Below are positions 46,483 through 55,766 of a stretch of DNA of 64,000 nucleotides, piece after piece. The notes below the pieces were generated by a model. The model had not been told where the DNA came from. It did no database searches and was given only the letters and a program-made list of their open reading frames with translations. Origin of the DNA: Clostridia bacterium (GTDB lineage Bacteria; Bacillota; Clostridia; Christensenellales; CAG-138). Numbering within the stretch: the stretch's first letter is position 1; every line of letters begins with the position of its first letter. The DNA lies in contig JAUNCT010000001.1 of NCBI GenBank assembly GCA_030526425.1, positions 1 to 64,000 on the forward strand. Direction: 5' to 3'. Position numbers and translations under genes: made by a program.

Positions 46483-48894
46483 TCAGCCGACGACGATATT
46501 GACGATGTTCTTGACGACGATGACCTTGCGGATCGTCTTTCCTTCGAGGAAGGGCTTCATTTCTTCGGCTGCGAGCGCGGCCTTTTCGACCTCTTCCTTC
46601 GAAGCGTCCGCCGCGATGGATACTCGGGCACGGACCTTGCCGTTGACCTGGATACCGTATTCGACGGTGCTCTCGGTCAGTGCCGATTCATCGAACACGG
46701 GCCATGCGGCGTGATGCAGCTCTTCGCTGTAACCGAGCATCTCGTTGAGCTCTTCGGTCACATGCGGCGCGAAGGGATTCAGCAGCTTCAGCAGCGTTCT
46801 GAATTCGTCCTTCGTGAGCTTGCCCTCTTTGTAAACGGTGTTCACGAACTCCATCATCGCGGCGATCGCGGTGTTGAACTTCATGCGCTCGATATCTTCC
46901 GAGACCTTCTTGATGCAGGCGTGCAGCGCGGCGTTGATCTTCTCGTTGGTCACGCCCTCGCCTTCGACCATATCGGTCATCTTCCAAACGCGGTCGAGGA
47001 ACTTACGGCAGCCCTTGGTGCCTTCGACGTTCCACGGGATCGGCTGGTCGAACGCGCCCATGAACATGATGTACAGACGGAACGCATCCGCGCCGTAGAC
47101 CGGGATATAATCGTCGGGATTGACGACGTTACCACGGGACTTGGACATCTTCTCGCCGTTCGCGCCGAGCACCATACCGTGGCTGGTGCGCTTCATGTAC
47201 GGTTCTTCCGTCGGCACGAGACCGCAGTCGAACAGGAACTTATGCCAGAAGCGCGAATACAGCAGGTGGAGCGTGGTGTGTTCCATACCGCCGTTGTACC
47301 AATCGACGGGCAGCCAATACTTGAGTTCTTCGGGGTCGCCGAACGCCTTGTCGTTGTGCGCGTCGCAGTAACGCAGGAAGTACCAGCTCGAACCGGCCCA
47401 GTTGGGCATGGTATCCGCCTCGCGCATCGCGGGAGCACCGCAGTGCGGGCAGGTCGTGTGCAGCCATTCCTCCGCACGGGCCAGGCAGGAAGAGCCGTCG
47501 TCCGTGGGGGTGAAGTTGTCGAGCATGGGCAGGGTCAACGGCAGCTGATCCTCGGGGATCGGCACCCAACCGCACTTTTCGCACTTGACGAGCGGGATGG
47601 GCTCGCCCCAGTAACGCTGACGGGAGAAGACCCAGTCGCGCAGTTTGAAGTTGACCTTCTTTTTGCCGATGCCCTCTTTCTCGAGGAACTCGATCATCGC
47701 GGGGATCGCTTCGGCGACTTCCATGCCGTTGAGGAAGCCGGAATTGACCATCTTTCCCGTGTGGCAATCGGTAAACGCTTCCTTCTCGATATCGCCGCCT
47801 TCCACGACTTCGATGATATCGAGACCGAACTTCTTCGCAAATTCGTAGTCACGCGTATCGTGCGCGGGAACCGCCATGATCGCGCCCGTACCGTAACCCA
47901 TCAGGACATAATCGGAAACCCAAATCGGAATCTCCTTTCCGGTCACGGGGTTGATCGCGCGGACGCCCTTCAGTTCGACGCCGGTCTTTTCCTTTGCAAG
48001 CTCACCGCGCTCGAAATCGCTCTTCGCAGCAGCCTGCTTCTGATATGCGCGGATCTCTTCCGCGTTCTCGATGCGGTCCTTCATCTTTTCGATGATGGGA
48101 TGCTCGGGAGAGATGACCATGTACGTAGCGCCGAACATGGTATCGCAGCGGGTCGTGTAAATGAGCAGCTTCTCATCGCTGTCTGCGATATTGAAGTTGA
48201 CCTCCGCACCCTCGGAACGGCCGATCCAGTTGATCTGCTGTGCTTTGATCTTGTCGAGATAATCGACCTTATCGAGATCGTCGATGAGACGCTGTGCGTA
48301 TTCGGTGATCTTCAGCATCCACTGGGAGCGGACCATACGGATGACCTCGCCGCCGCAACGCTCGCAATGGCCGTCGACGACTTCCTCATTCGCAAGACCG
48401 ACCTTGCAGCTGGTGCAGAAGTTGATCGGGATCTCCGCCTTGTAAGCAAGACCCTTTTCGTAAAACTTGAGGAAGATCCACTGCGTCCACTTGTAATATT
48501 CCGGGTCGGTGGTGTTCACCTCTCGGGAATAATCGAACGAATAACCGAGGCTCTGCAGTTGCTGACGGAAGCGGGCGATGTTCTGCTCGGTGACCTTTGC
48601 GGGGTGGATACCCGTTTTGATTGCATAGTTCTCGGTCGGAAGACCGAACGCGTCGTAACCGATGGGGTACAACACGTTGTAACCTTCCATACGGCGTTTT
48701 CTCGCAATGACGTCCATTGCGGTAAAGGGACGCGGGTGTCCGACGTGCAGACCCTGTCCGGAAGGATAAGGAAACTCGATCAGACCGAAGAACTTTTTCT
48801 TCTCGTGCGAAGCCTCTGCTTCAAAGCACTTTTCTTCGGCCCATTTCCGCTGCCATTTTTTCTCAACGACCTGCGGATCGTAAAATTCAGCCAT
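46483..48894 (-). CDS. leuS: Leucine-tRNA ligase
   Basis: LeuRS charges tRNA-Leu. The 803-residue class I synthetase has the HIGH motif as HVGHP in [11 protein letters not shown], an editing (CP1) domain with the conserved [12 protein letters not shown], a zinc-type Cys module ([13 protein letters not shown] and [15 protein letters not shown]), and the KMSKS motif in [16 protein letters not shown] precedes the ATG. No T-box is seen upstream, unlike thrS. Confidence 0.98.
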   Translation of the reverse strand: MAEFYDPQVVEKKWQRKWAEEKCFEAEASHEKKKFFGLIEFPYPSGQGLHVGHPRPFTAMDVIARKRRMEGYNVLYPIGYDAFGLPTENYAIKTGIHPAKVTEQNIARFRQQLQSLGYSFDYSREVNTTDPEYYKWTQWIFLKFYEKGLAYKAEIPINFCTSCKVGLANEEVVDGHCERCGGEVIRMVRSQWMLKITEYAQRLIDDLDKVDYLDKIKAQQINWIGRSEGAEVNFNIADSDEKLLIYTTRCDTMFGATYMVISPEHPIIEKMKDRIENAEEIRAYQKQAAAKSDFERGELAKEKTGVELKGVRAINPVTGKEIPIWVSDYVLMGYGTGAIMAVPAHDTRDYEFAKKFGLDIIEVVEGGDIEKEAFTDCHTGKMVNSGFLNGMEVAEAIPAMIEFLEKEGIGKKKVNFKLRDWVFSRQRYWGEPIPLVKCEKCGWVPIPEDQLPLTLPMLDNFTPTDDGSSCLARAEEWLHTTCPHCGAPAMREADTMPNWAGSSWYFLRYCDAHNDKAFGDPEELKYWLPVDWYNGGMEHTTLHLLYSRFWHKFLFDCGLVPTEEPYMKRTSHGMVLGANGEKMSKSRGNVVNPDDYIPVYGADAFRLYIMFMGAFDQPIPWNVEGTKGCRKFLDRVWKMTDMVEGEGVTNEKINAALHACIKKVSEDIERMKFNTAIAAMMEFVNTVYKEGKLTKDEFRTLLKLLNPFAPHVTEELNEMLGYSEELHHAAWPVFDESALTESTVEYGIQVNGKVRARVSIAADASKEEVEKAALAAEEMKPFLEGKTIRKVIVVKNIVNIVVG

Positions 48895-48947
48895 GGATAT
48901 ACTCCTCCGTAAACGCCCGTTCGGGCGGAATTTATGCCTTATATAAT

Positions 48948-48974
48948 ATTATATTTATTATGTGCTTTTGTCAA
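48948..48974 (-). promoter_or_regulatory. leuS promoter region
   Basis: Read leftward, TTGACA (48969-48974) and TATAAT (48948-48953) lie 15 bases apart, shorter than ideal, within AT-rich DNA. A small hairpin (48914-48927) follows in the leader. No T-box motif is present. Confidence 0.45.
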
Positions 48975-49023
48975 TTTTGAAGGACGCCGACCCGCCGTAT
49001 CCGCCCCCAATTTCTGCATTCTT

Positions 49024-49052
49024 TTGCATTCTCGGTATCGGCATGATACAAT
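49024..49052 (+). promoter_or_regulatory. lgt promoter
   Basis: TTGCAT (49024-49029) and TACAAT (49047-49052) are separated by 17 bases. Confidence 0.6.
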
Positions 49053-49123
49053 ATCCGCATCCGCTCGGAAATTACAGTGCATACTTCCCGCTGCGGTAAT
49101 TTTCATACCACCACGGAGGAATC

Positions 49124-49987
49124 ATGCTCCCCTACCTCACCATCTTCGGATACCGTTTGCCGAGTTTCGGTTTCATGATGCTGCTCGGCATGCTTGCGGC
49201 ATTCCTTCTGATTTTCCGGAACATCCGGCATACCGACATCGACGAAGACGATTTTTACTCCGTTGCGATCGTTGCGATCGTTTGCGGTATGCTCGGTGCG
49301 AAGCTCCTTTACTGGCTCGTTGAAATCAAAACAGTCATCGCTTATCCCCGCTTTTTGTTGGAAACTCTCACCAGCGGCTTTGTCTTTTACGGGGGACTGA
49401 TCGGCGGCGCACTCGGAATCACAGCGTATTCCCGATACAATCACCGTTCTCCGCTGCGGTACACCGACCTCATTTGTCCTTCCTTTGCAATCGGTCAGGC
49501 GCTCGGGAGGATCGGTTGCTTCCTGGCGGGATGTTGTTACGGAGCGCCGACGACTTCTGCGATCGGCGTCATTTATCCCGACATAGCCGAAACCGCCGCT
49601 CCCTCCGGTATTCCCCTATTGCCGACGCAATTGATGGAATCCGTTTTTCTGATCTTTCTCTCCGCGTTTCTGACCGGGATGTTTCGCAAGCAACGAAAAC
49701 AAGGAACAACAACCGCCTGGTACTTCATCCTTTACGGAATCTGGCGTTTCATCATCGAATTCTTCCGCAGCGACGAACGCGGCGCGATCCTCGGTCTGTC
49801 GACATCCCAATTCATCGGCATCTTCGTCATCGTTGCCGGAATTGCGATTTTGATCGTTTCGAAGTCACATCGAACAACTTCGGATGGATCCAAAGTTTCA
49901 CGTGAAACATCCCGCACCGTACCGGTCGAACCCGACATCGTCGAGGTCACGATCGATCCAACGACGAATAAAAACGAAAACCAATAA
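49124..49987 (+). CDS. lgt: Prolipoprotein diacylglyceryl transferase
   Basis: Lgt transfers diacylglycerol to the lipobox cysteine of lipoproteins. The 287-residue membrane protein has about seven hydrophobic segments and the Lgt signature GRIGCFLAGCCYG (128-140), with FYGGLIGG near 88. The C-terminal 40 residues are hydrophilic and carry a parS site in the DNA. GGAGG precedes the ATG. Several likely lipoproteins in the window would be its substrates. Confidence 0.95.
   Translation: MLPYLTIFGYRLPSFGFMMLLGMLAAFLLIFRNIRHTDIDEDDFYSVAIVAIVCGMLGAKLLYWLVEIKTVIAYPRFLLETLTSGFVFYGGLIGGALGITAYSRYNHRSPLRYTDLICPSFAIGQALGRIGCFLAGCCYGAPTTSAIGVIYPDIAETAAPSGIPLLPTQLMESVFLIFLSAFLTGMFRKQRKQGTTTAWYFILYGIWRFIIEFFRSDERGAILGLSTSQFIGIFVIVAGIAILIVSKSHRTTSDGSKVSRETSRTVPVEPDIVEVTIDPTTNKNENQ
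49894..49909. other. parS site inside lgt
   Basis: AGTTTCACGTGAAACA matches the conserved 16-base parS sequence TGTTTCACGTGAAACA at 15 of 16 positions. It overlaps the lgt 3' end and lies about 400 bp from parB. ParB should load here. Confidence 0.88.
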
Positions 49988-50011
49988 GAAACCGCAAATC
50001 GAATCGACAAC

Positions 50012-50040
50012 AAAGGAGCGTGCAGCCGCTCCTTTTTCTT
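50012..50040 (+). terminator. lgt terminator
   Basis: AAAGGAGCG-TGCAGC-CGCTCCTTT (50012-50035) is followed by TTCTT. Confidence 0.88.
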
Positions 50041-50170
50041 TTCCGTCGATTATTCATCGATCGTGTCCGGATTATCCTCTCTTTATCGTTATTTCGCTTT
50101 TCATTCGAAATTACTCGAAATTTAATGCCAATTGACCGTATTTTTGGCTCTGTTTTCGAAATTTTGCTTT

Positions 50171-50221
50171 GAGACAGATTTTTCTTTTGCAATCGACAGA
50201 ATATGCATCCGATTCTGTCTC
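50171..50221. repeat. Nested inverted repeats between lgt and parB
   Basis: The AT-rich gap between the lgt and parB terminators holds no gene. It contains GACAGAAT-N9-ATTCTGTC (50195-50219) and an outer GAGACAGA...TCTGTCTC (50171-50178 and 50214-50221), two mutually exclusive pairings. No function is known. Confidence 0.35.
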
Positions 50222-50242
50222 ACGCCAGAATCATGACATGAT

Positions 50243-50274
50243 AAAAAAGCAACGGAAGCGATGCGTCCCGTTGC
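50243..50274 (-). terminator. parB terminator
   Basis: GCAACGG...CCGTTGC hairpin (50249-50274); read leftward it is followed by TTTTTT. Confidence 0.82.
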
Positions 50275-50290
50275 TTTTCGTTTTGCTTAG

Positions 50291-51169
50291 TTACGAATCT
50301 CGTCCGAGCATCAGCTCGTAAACCGACTCGAGTTCCTGTTTGGAATAATATTCGATGACGATCCGTCCTTTTTCTTCCGTTCCTTCCAAAGCGATCTTTG
50401 TTTTGAACTTGTCGCGCAAGGATCGTTCGAAGCCTTTCAATTCCGCAGTCAGCTTCACCGAACTCTTTCTTTCTTTTACAGATTGTCTCTTCTCATCCAT
50501 ATTGCGGATGCGACTTTCGAGTGCGCGCACCGAATATCCGAGACGAAGCGTTTCCTCAAGAAGCTTCAGCTGAACTTCTTCGTCCTGGACACCGGCGATC
50601 GCACGACCGTGCCCCGCGGTGATCGCACCGGTCTTGATCGCTTCCAATACCTGTTTCGGCAAAGTCAACAACCGGAGACTGTTTGTGACCGCAGGTCTGC
50701 TCTTTCCGATCCGTTCCGATACCTCTTCCTGTGTCAGGTCGTGCTGCTTCATCAAAAAACGGATGGCCGATGCTTCTTCGACCGGATTCAGATCTTCACG
50801 CTGAATGTTTTCGATCAGCGAAACTTCGGCAAGCTTCCGCTCATCGTAATCGACAACGATCACAGGTACGGTTTTCAGCTTTGCTGCCTTCGCGGCACGA
50901 AATCTCCGTTCACCCGCAACGATACGGTATCTGTCCCCTGTTTGGGTCACGATCAACGGCTGTACGATTCCGTGGATTTTGACCGAGTCGGTTAGCTCCT
51001 TCATCTTTTCCGCATCGAAGGTTTTGCGTGGCTGATTTTTGTTCGTATCGATCCGATAGATATCGATTTCGAGCACCCCGCCTTTTCCGCTTTCCGGTTT
51101 CGTTTCCTCAACCAGCGGATTCAGCAAAGCATCGAGACCTCTCCCGAGTCCTTTCTTCAAACCGGCCAT
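50291..51169 (-). CDS. parB: Chromosome partitioning protein ParB (Spo0J)
   Basis: ParB binds parS and slides along DNA as a CTP-gated clamp, loading SMC and stimulating ParA. The 292-residue protein starts MAGLKKGLGRGLDALL, has the CTP-binding GERRFRAAK box, NIQREDLNPVEEA, and the helix-turn-helix LTQEEVSERIGKSRPAVTN. The ATG at 51169 is preferred over an in-frame GTG at 51175 since GGAGG is correctly placed for it. It overlaps the parA stop region. Confidence 0.96.
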   Translation of the reverse strand: MAGLKKGLGRGLDALLNPLVEETKPESGKGGVLEIDIYRIDTNKNQPRKTFDAEKMKELTDSVKIHGIVQPLIVTQTGDRYRIVAGERRFRAAKAAKLKTVPVIVVDYDERKLAEVSLIENIQREDLNPVEEASAIRFLMKQHDLTQEEVSERIGKSRPAVTNSLRLLTLPKQVLEAIKTGAITAGHGRAIAGVQDEEVQLKLLEETLRLGYSVRALESRIRNMDEKRQSVKERKSSVKLTAELKGFERSLRDKFKTKIALEGTEEKGRIVIEYYSKQELESVYELMLGRDS

Positions 51170-51171
51170 GC

Positions 51172-51933
51172 TCACTTACCTCCCATGACCTCTTCGGCAA
51201 GTGCGCGGTACGCGATCGCTCCCGAAGAATTCTTTGCGTAATGTGTGATCGGCAGTCCGAAGCTGGGTGCCTCGCCGAGTCGCACGCTGCGCGGAATGAT
51301 CGTATCGTATACTTTGTTCTTGAAGAACTTTTTCACCTCTTCGACGACTTGAACGGACAGATTCGTCCGGGCATCGTACATCGTCAGCACCACGCCCTCC
51401 ACTTCGAGGTTCGGGTTCAGATTCTTGCGCACGAGCTTCACCGTGTTCATCAATTGCGAAAGCCCTTCCAACGCGTAATATTCACATTGGATCGGCACCA
51501 GTAATGTATCCGCACAGTTCAAAGCATTCAGCGTGATCAATCCCAAAGACGGCGGGCAATCGATGAAGATATAATCATAATCATCACGAACATCTGCGAT
51601 CGCCTGTTTCAGCTTTTGTTCTCGTGCCATCATGTTGACCAACTCGACTTCCGCACCTGCAAGGCAAATATCGCTCGGCATAATGCCCAGTGTCGGAATG
51701 ACCGTCGGGAGGATCGCGTCTTTTGCCTCGACTTCATTGATGATCACATCGTAAACGGAGTTTGCGATCTTATCCTTTTCGATTCCGAGCCCGCTCGTGG
51801 AATTTCCCTGAGGATCCGCATCGATCAAAAGCACGCGTTTCCCGGTTTCCGCAACACAAGCCGAAAGATTCACCGATGTCGTGGTTTTTCCGACGCCACC
51901 CTTCTGGTTTGCGATCGCTGTGATTTTCGCCAT
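51172..51933 (-). CDS. parA: Chromosome partitioning ATPase ParA (Soj)
   Basis: ParA is the deviant Walker ATPase of the partition system and in Bacillus relatives also regulates DnaA. The 253-residue protein has the KGGVGKTT motif near 11-18, the DADPQGNSTSGLG switch, and the DCPPSLG aspartate. GGAGG precedes the ATG at 51933. It is transcribed with parB from the promoter at 51964-51993. Confidence 0.97.
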   Translation of the reverse strand: MAKITAIANQKGGVGKTTTSVNLSACVAETGKRVLLIDADPQGNSTSGLGIEKDKIANSVYDVIINEVEAKDAILPTVIPTLGIMPSDICLAGAEVELVNMMAREQKLKQAIADVRDDYDYIFIDCPPSLGLITLNALNCADTLLVPIQCEYYALEGLSQLMNTVKLVRKNLNPNLEVEGVVLTMYDARTNLSVQVVEEVKKFFKNKVYDTIIPRSVRLGEAPSFGLPITHYAKNSSGAIAYRALAEEVMGGK

Positions 51934-51963
51934 AGCATACCTCCGTATTTTGCATATGGATTC

Positions 51964-51993
51964 ATTATAGTGGAAGCGTTTGTCCACTGTCAA
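51964..51993 (-). promoter_or_regulatory. parAB promoter with internal inverted repeat
   Basis: Read leftward, TTGACA (51988-51993) and TATAAT (51964-51969) are separated by 18 bases. The spacer is almost entirely the inverted repeat AGTGGA-N8-TCCACT, a plausible operator. Confidence 0.7.
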
Positions 51994-52105
51994 TTTCGCT
52001 GTTGCAGTACAAATCGAATATTTTGTAAATTCCAAAGGATTTACACAGGCTTTCTCTTGTTTTCACTTCATCATACGGTTCTTTCTCATCCTTTCCGGAC
52101 AAATG

Positions 52106-52121
52106 TTTCACGTGAAACATT
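52106..52121. other. parS site upstream of parA
   Basis: A perfect 16-base parS, TGTTTCACGTGAAACA, within a longer 22-bp palindrome (52103-52124). It lies about 110 bp upstream of the parAB promoter. Confidence 0.95.
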
Positions 52122-52181
52122 TGGGTTGTTCTCCTCTTCCCGCACGGGAAATTGTACCCTCTACCTCACTCCGTGAATAAC

Positions 52182-52207
52182 AAAAAAGAGCCCCGGGTAC
52201 GGAGCTC
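52182..52207 (-). terminator. Terminator of the 52224-52907 lipoprotein gene
   Basis: A GAGCCCCG/CGGAGCTC hairpin with one mismatch (52188-52207); read leftward it is followed by TTTTTT. Confidence 0.75.
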
Positions 52208-52223
52208 CATTGAGATATCGCTC

Positions 52224-52907
52224 TTATTTCATGTAAAAGTCAAAGCTCGCAAGTTCGAATGCGGTATGGAAAACGAAGGAACCGACCATCTGCCGGGTTT
52301 CCGTGGTTTTCGCCGCCAACTCTTCGGCACGCTCGTAAGACATATCGATTTCCGCATTGGTCGCCGCCCAGGCTTCCTCGGTCAAACCACCCACAACGGC
52401 AAAAGGAAACTTGTCTTTCGCGTATGCGTAGAAAGTCTTCGCGGCTTCGTGGTCGGTATCTTCTTTCCCGACAAACACGCGGACGCTGACAGCTTCGACA
52501 TTGTTCTCATTCAGGGTCACCGTAACTGCGGCGACTGCCTTTTCGGTATCCTTCTCATCCTTCAAGGGGATAGCGTAATAGTCGGTACGCGGCTGCCCAT
52601 CATACTGGACCTGAACGACGGACCATCCTTCCCAACCGGCAACGTCCTCCATCATGACAGCCTCGACATCCGCATCGGAAATCACGAAGCCGCGCATCAA
52701 CTTCTCGGCCTTGACGGGTTCGGGCGTTGCGGGCGCAAGAACGAAATCGACGGTTTCGGGTGCCGGGGTCGGTTCCGGCGTGGCGGTCGGTACGGCGGTG
52801 GGCTCAGTCAAAGGAGCCTCGGGAGAAGCTTCTTTTTTGCATCCCGTCACCGAAACCACGGCAAGCGCGCAAACAGCTGCGATCGTGAGGACTTTCAGTG
52901 CTTTCAT
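52224..52907 (-). CDS. Lipoprotein of unknown function with Pro/Thr linker
   Basis: The 227-residue protein has a lipobox signal (VSVTGC, C23), a short linker rich in Pro and Thr (about 33-52), and a single alpha/beta domain with no family I recognise (segments DADVEAVMMEDVAG and VSVRVFVGKED). It should be membrane-attached on the outer face. It sits 48 bp after dnaN on the same strand; this position next to the replication genes probably reflects operon read-through, not function. Confidence 0.7.
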   Translation of the reverse strand: MKALKVLTIAAVCALAVVSVTGCKKEASPEAPLTEPTAVPTATPEPTPAPETVDFVLAPATPEPVKAEKLMRGFVISDADVEAVMMEDVAGWEGWSVVQVQYDGQPRTDYYAIPLKDEKDTEKAVAAVTVTLNENNVEAVSVRVFVGKEDTDHEAAKTFYAYAKDKFPFAVVGGLTEEAWAATNAEIDMSYERAEELAAKTTETRQMVGSFVFHTAFELASFDFYMK

Positions 52908-52955
52908 ATTTCATTCAGCTCCTTTATTGATTTTATAGATACTGTTCGATTCCGG

Positions 52956-54056
52956 TCAATATTGCGCGTAGATCCGAACGGGAACGATCAGGTAATAGTA
53001 CGAATCGCCGTTGACCGGACGGACCACGCACGGGCTGATGTTCGTGCTCAGGTCGAAATACACCTGCTCATCCGGAATGTTTTTCAGCACATTCATGCAG
53101 TATTTCGGGTTAAACGCGATCTCGATATTGTCACCGTTCATCTGAACATCGATATCCTCATCGGAAGAACCGATAAAGCTGTTTGCGTGCAATGTCAGCT
53201 TGTTGTCGTGGAACTCCATGATGATGTTGTTGTTCCCCTCCCGCGCAACGAGCGTTGCACGGTCGATCGCCGTCATGATCTCCTGCCGGTTCACGAGAAC
53301 GCGGGTCTTGTAATCCTTCGGGATGATCTGACGGTATTTGATGTAATCACCGTCGAGAAGGCGCGCGGTCAGGCAAGTGAATCCGAGGTCCACGCGGACG
53401 TGGGTACGCGTAAAGGTCATTTTGATCGTATCGCCGGATTCATCGAGCATGCGGGAGATCTCGAGCATCGTCTTTCCGGGAACTACCATGGAGGTTTCCG
53501 CACAGGGGGCTTTGATGGGCGCCTTGCGCATCGCGAACTGGTAAGCGTCGGTCGCAACGGCGGTCAGGGACTCTCCCACTTCGAGCAGAACGCCCGTGAG
53601 AATGGGTTTGGAGTCGTCGGTCGCAACGGCAAATACCGTTTCGAGGATCATATCCCGGCAAGCTTCCTTGTCCATTTCGATATCGTAGCTGTCGCCGGTG
53701 AAGCGCATCTCGGGAAACTCCTCGAAGTCGAGCGCCTGGATGCTGGTTTTGAAACGGCCGCACTGGATATCGACCTGCTTTCCGGAAACCGCAAAGCGGG
53801 CGCGCCCGTCGGGCAACTTGCGGGAAATTTCGGTGAAGAGCTTACCCGGTACGATCACCGCACCCTCTTCATCGATTTCGGCGGCGATGCGGCATTCTTT
53901 TTGCAACATCAGGTCCGAGCATTTCAAAGTCAGCGTGCTGCCTTTGGCTTCGATGTAAATACCTTCGAGACTCGGCATGGTCGTACGGACCGGCAGAGCT
54001 TTGATGACGCTGAGCACAGCGGCGTTCATTTCTTTCGAATCGACCTGAAAGATCAT
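52956..54056 (-). CDS. dnaN: DNA polymerase III sliding clamp (beta subunit)
   Basis: DnaN is the ring-shaped clamp that tethers the replicative polymerase. The 366-residue protein has the three-domain clamp pattern and the conserved N-terminal MIFQVDSKEMNAAVLSVIKA, the middle TDAYQFAMRK and the C-terminal VRPVNGDSYYYLIVPVRI. AAGGAG precedes the ATG. It follows dnaA, with the DnaA-box cluster between. Confidence 0.97.
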   Translation of the reverse strand: MIFQVDSKEMNAAVLSVIKALPVRTTMPSLEGIYIEAKGSTLTLKCSDLMLQKECRIAAEIDEEGAVIVPGKLFTEISRKLPDGRARFAVSGKQVDIQCGRFKTSIQALDFEEFPEMRFTGDSYDIEMDKEACRDMILETVFAVATDDSKPILTGVLLEVGESLTAVATDAYQFAMRKAPIKAPCAETSMVVPGKTMLEISRMLDESGDTIKMTFTRTHVRVDLGFTCLTARLLDGDYIKYRQIIPKDYKTRVLVNRQEIMTAIDRATLVAREGNNNIIMEFHDNKLTLHANSFIGSSDEDIDVQMNGDNIEIAFNPKYCMNVLKNIPDEQVYFDLSTNISPCVVRPVNGDSYYYLIVPVRIYAQY

Positions 54057-54225
54057 TTCGCAGTTCTCCTTTTCTTAGGGCGGGCGATCCGCGGTCCGCG
54101 CGGAAGAGCCTCTTATGACTGTCGTCCGGCAACGCGGACGGGTGAATGCGGCTTCGCCGCGTGATGGTGATATCCGTTATGTGTATATATCGATTCAGTG
54201 GGGGTCTCAGTAGTGGTCGGGAAAG

Positions 54226-54382
54226 TGTGGATAAGTCCCCAAAGGCCGATGACGTCTGATTTTGGGGATGTGGAAAGCCGGTGTGCTTCGGTGTGGAAAT
54301 ATCCACCCGTTTTCCACCCTTTCCCACTTGTCCAAGTTAGGCACTTTTCATCCACAAAGGGTTTTCCACAGAATGGGGATAA
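54226..54382. other. DnaA-box cluster between dnaA and dnaN
   Basis: The 332-bp gap between dnaA and dnaN holds no gene. Boxes read: TTATCCACA on the minus strand (54226-54234), CTTTCCACA minus (54269), ATTTCCACA minus (54292), ATATCCACC (54299), TTTTCCACC (54310), TCATCCACA (54348), TTTTCCACA (54362) and TTATCCCCA minus (54374). An AT-rich TATATAT stretch lies at 54184-54190. In Bacillus relatives this position is one half of a bipartite origin, with dnaN side unwinding. Confidence 0.75.
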
Positions 54383-54388
54383 CTCTTC

Positions 54389-55714
54389 TCACTTGAGACG
54401 TTCGGTGATGTCCTTGTAACTGACCTTGAAAGCGGCGTCGTTTTCGAGCATCAGCGCGACTTTTTTGCATGCGTTCATCGCGGTCGTGTGGTCGCTGCGC
54501 TTGAAAACCTCGGCAACGCGCCGGTACGGCATGTCGAGCTTGACCTGACACAGGTACATGGCGACCTGGCGCGGAATGACGATCTGCTTGTCGCGGCGTT
54601 CGGAATCGAGGCTTTCCACGGCAACGCTGTAATAATCCGCAACGATCTCTTTGATGCGTTCCGCGGTCAGGGGGCGCTCCTCCTGAAGACTCAGCAGATC
54701 CTTCAGCGCTTCGGCTGCGGTCGCAACGGTCAGCGGCGAACGCTTGAGTTTCGCGTAAACCGTAACGCGGTTGAGGCAACCCTCGAGTTCACGGATGTTG
54801 CTGTGCACATTGTCCGCAATATAATTGATGATATCGTCCGAAACGGCGAGGTTGTCGGTTTCAGCGCGCTTTTTCAAAATCGCGATCCGCGTTTCGAGAT
54901 CCGGCGGCAAGATATCCGTGATGAGACCCATCATGAAACGGCTCGTCAGACGCTCTTCGAACTTTTCGAGTTCCTTCGGCGGACGGTCCGAGCTGATGAT
55001 GATCTGCTTGTTGTCCGCATACAGGGCGTTGAAGGTGTTGAAGAACTCCTCCTGGGTCGCCTGCGAACGCGAGATGAACTGGATATCGTCGATCATAAGG
55101 ACGTCGACACCGCGGTACTTGTCGCGGAAGTCCATGCGCTTGTCCTGCTGGATGGCGGTGATGAGTTCGTTCATGAAGCTCTCACTCGTCACGTAGGTGA
55201 TGACCGCGTACGGGTTTTCCTTCAGGATCTGGTGACCGATGGCGTGCATCAGGTGCGTTTTGCCGAGACCGGCGTTTCCGTAGATGAACAGCGGGTTGTA
55301 TTCTTTGCCCGGGTTGTTCGCAACGCCGAGTGCCGCAGCGTGCGACAGCTCGTTCGATTTGCCGATGACGAAGCTCTCGAAGGTGTACTTCGGGTTCAGC
55401 GATTTGTTTTCACCCGCGGGCGGCGCCGAGGGCTTCTCGTCTTCTTTGCGGATATACTTGTCACGGTCGTCCGGCAAAATGAAGATCGTGTTCTCCGCAG
55501 GACCTCCGACGGCTTTGACGGCGCTCTGGATGATGTCGTAATAAAGATCGTTGACTGTTTTCAGCGTGTTGCGGTCGGGAACCTCCAATACGAGGATGCC
55601 GTTCTCGAGCGCGACAGGCACGATCACATCGATCCAGGTCCGAAAGCTCATTCCCGTCAACTGCGGGCGGAACTCTTCCTTGATCTTTGCCCAGACCGAG
55701 TCGAATTCTTTCAT
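54389..55714 (-). CDS. dnaA: Chromosomal replication initiator DnaA
   Basis: DnaA binds 9-bp boxes and opens the origin. The 441-residue protein has the N-terminal domain I, the AAA+ domain with Walker A GNAGLGKT (146-153) and Walker B VLMIDDIQFI, and the C-terminal helix-turn-helix domain. Its DnaA signature reads EVFKRSDHTTAMNA, where most bacteria have FGGRDHTTV; the arginine that usually reaches the minor groove is replaced by Ser (see findings). A weak AGAGG site precedes the ATG. Expression is probably autoregulated by the box at 55758-55766. Confidence 0.97.
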   Translation of the reverse strand: MKEFDSVWAKIKEEFRPQLTGMSFRTWIDVIVPVALENGILVLEVPDRNTLKTVNDLYYDIIQSAVKAVGGPAENTIFILPDDRDKYIRKEDEKPSAPPAGENKSLNPKYTFESFVIGKSNELSHAAALGVANNPGKEYNPLFIYGNAGLGKTHLMHAIGHQILKENPYAVITYVTSESFMNELITAIQQDKRMDFRDKYRGVDVLMIDDIQFISRSQATQEEFFNTFNALYADNKQIIISSDRPPKELEKFEERLTSRFMMGLITDILPPDLETRIAILKKRAETDNLAVSDDIINYIADNVHSNIRELEGCLNRVTVYAKLKRSPLTVATAAEALKDLLSLQEERPLTAERIKEIVADYYSVAVESLDSERRDKQIVIPRQVAMYLCQVKLDMPYRRVAEVFKRSDHTTAMNACKKVALMLENDAAFKVSYKDITERLK

Positions 55715-55747
55715 AGTTTTCGATACCTCTTCCCTTTATGTCATTTC

Positions 55748-55766
55748 ATTTTAGCAGATATCCACC
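55748..55766 (-). promoter_or_regulatory. dnaA promoter -10 and DnaA box
   Basis: Read leftward, TAAAAT (55748-55753) is a -10 candidate, and ATATCCACC (55758-55766) is a DnaA box in the -35/-10 spacer, as expected for autoregulation. No strong -35 is visible. Confidence 0.5.

Noticed and set aside
48895..49123. A T-box leader upstream of leuS
   Set aside because: No AGGGTGGAACCGCG-like sequence or terminator-antiterminator pair is present.
52188..52207. Hairpin considered as a third parS or an attachment site
   Set aside because: It lacks the TTTCACGTGAAA core and is followed by a T-run leftward, so it is a terminator.
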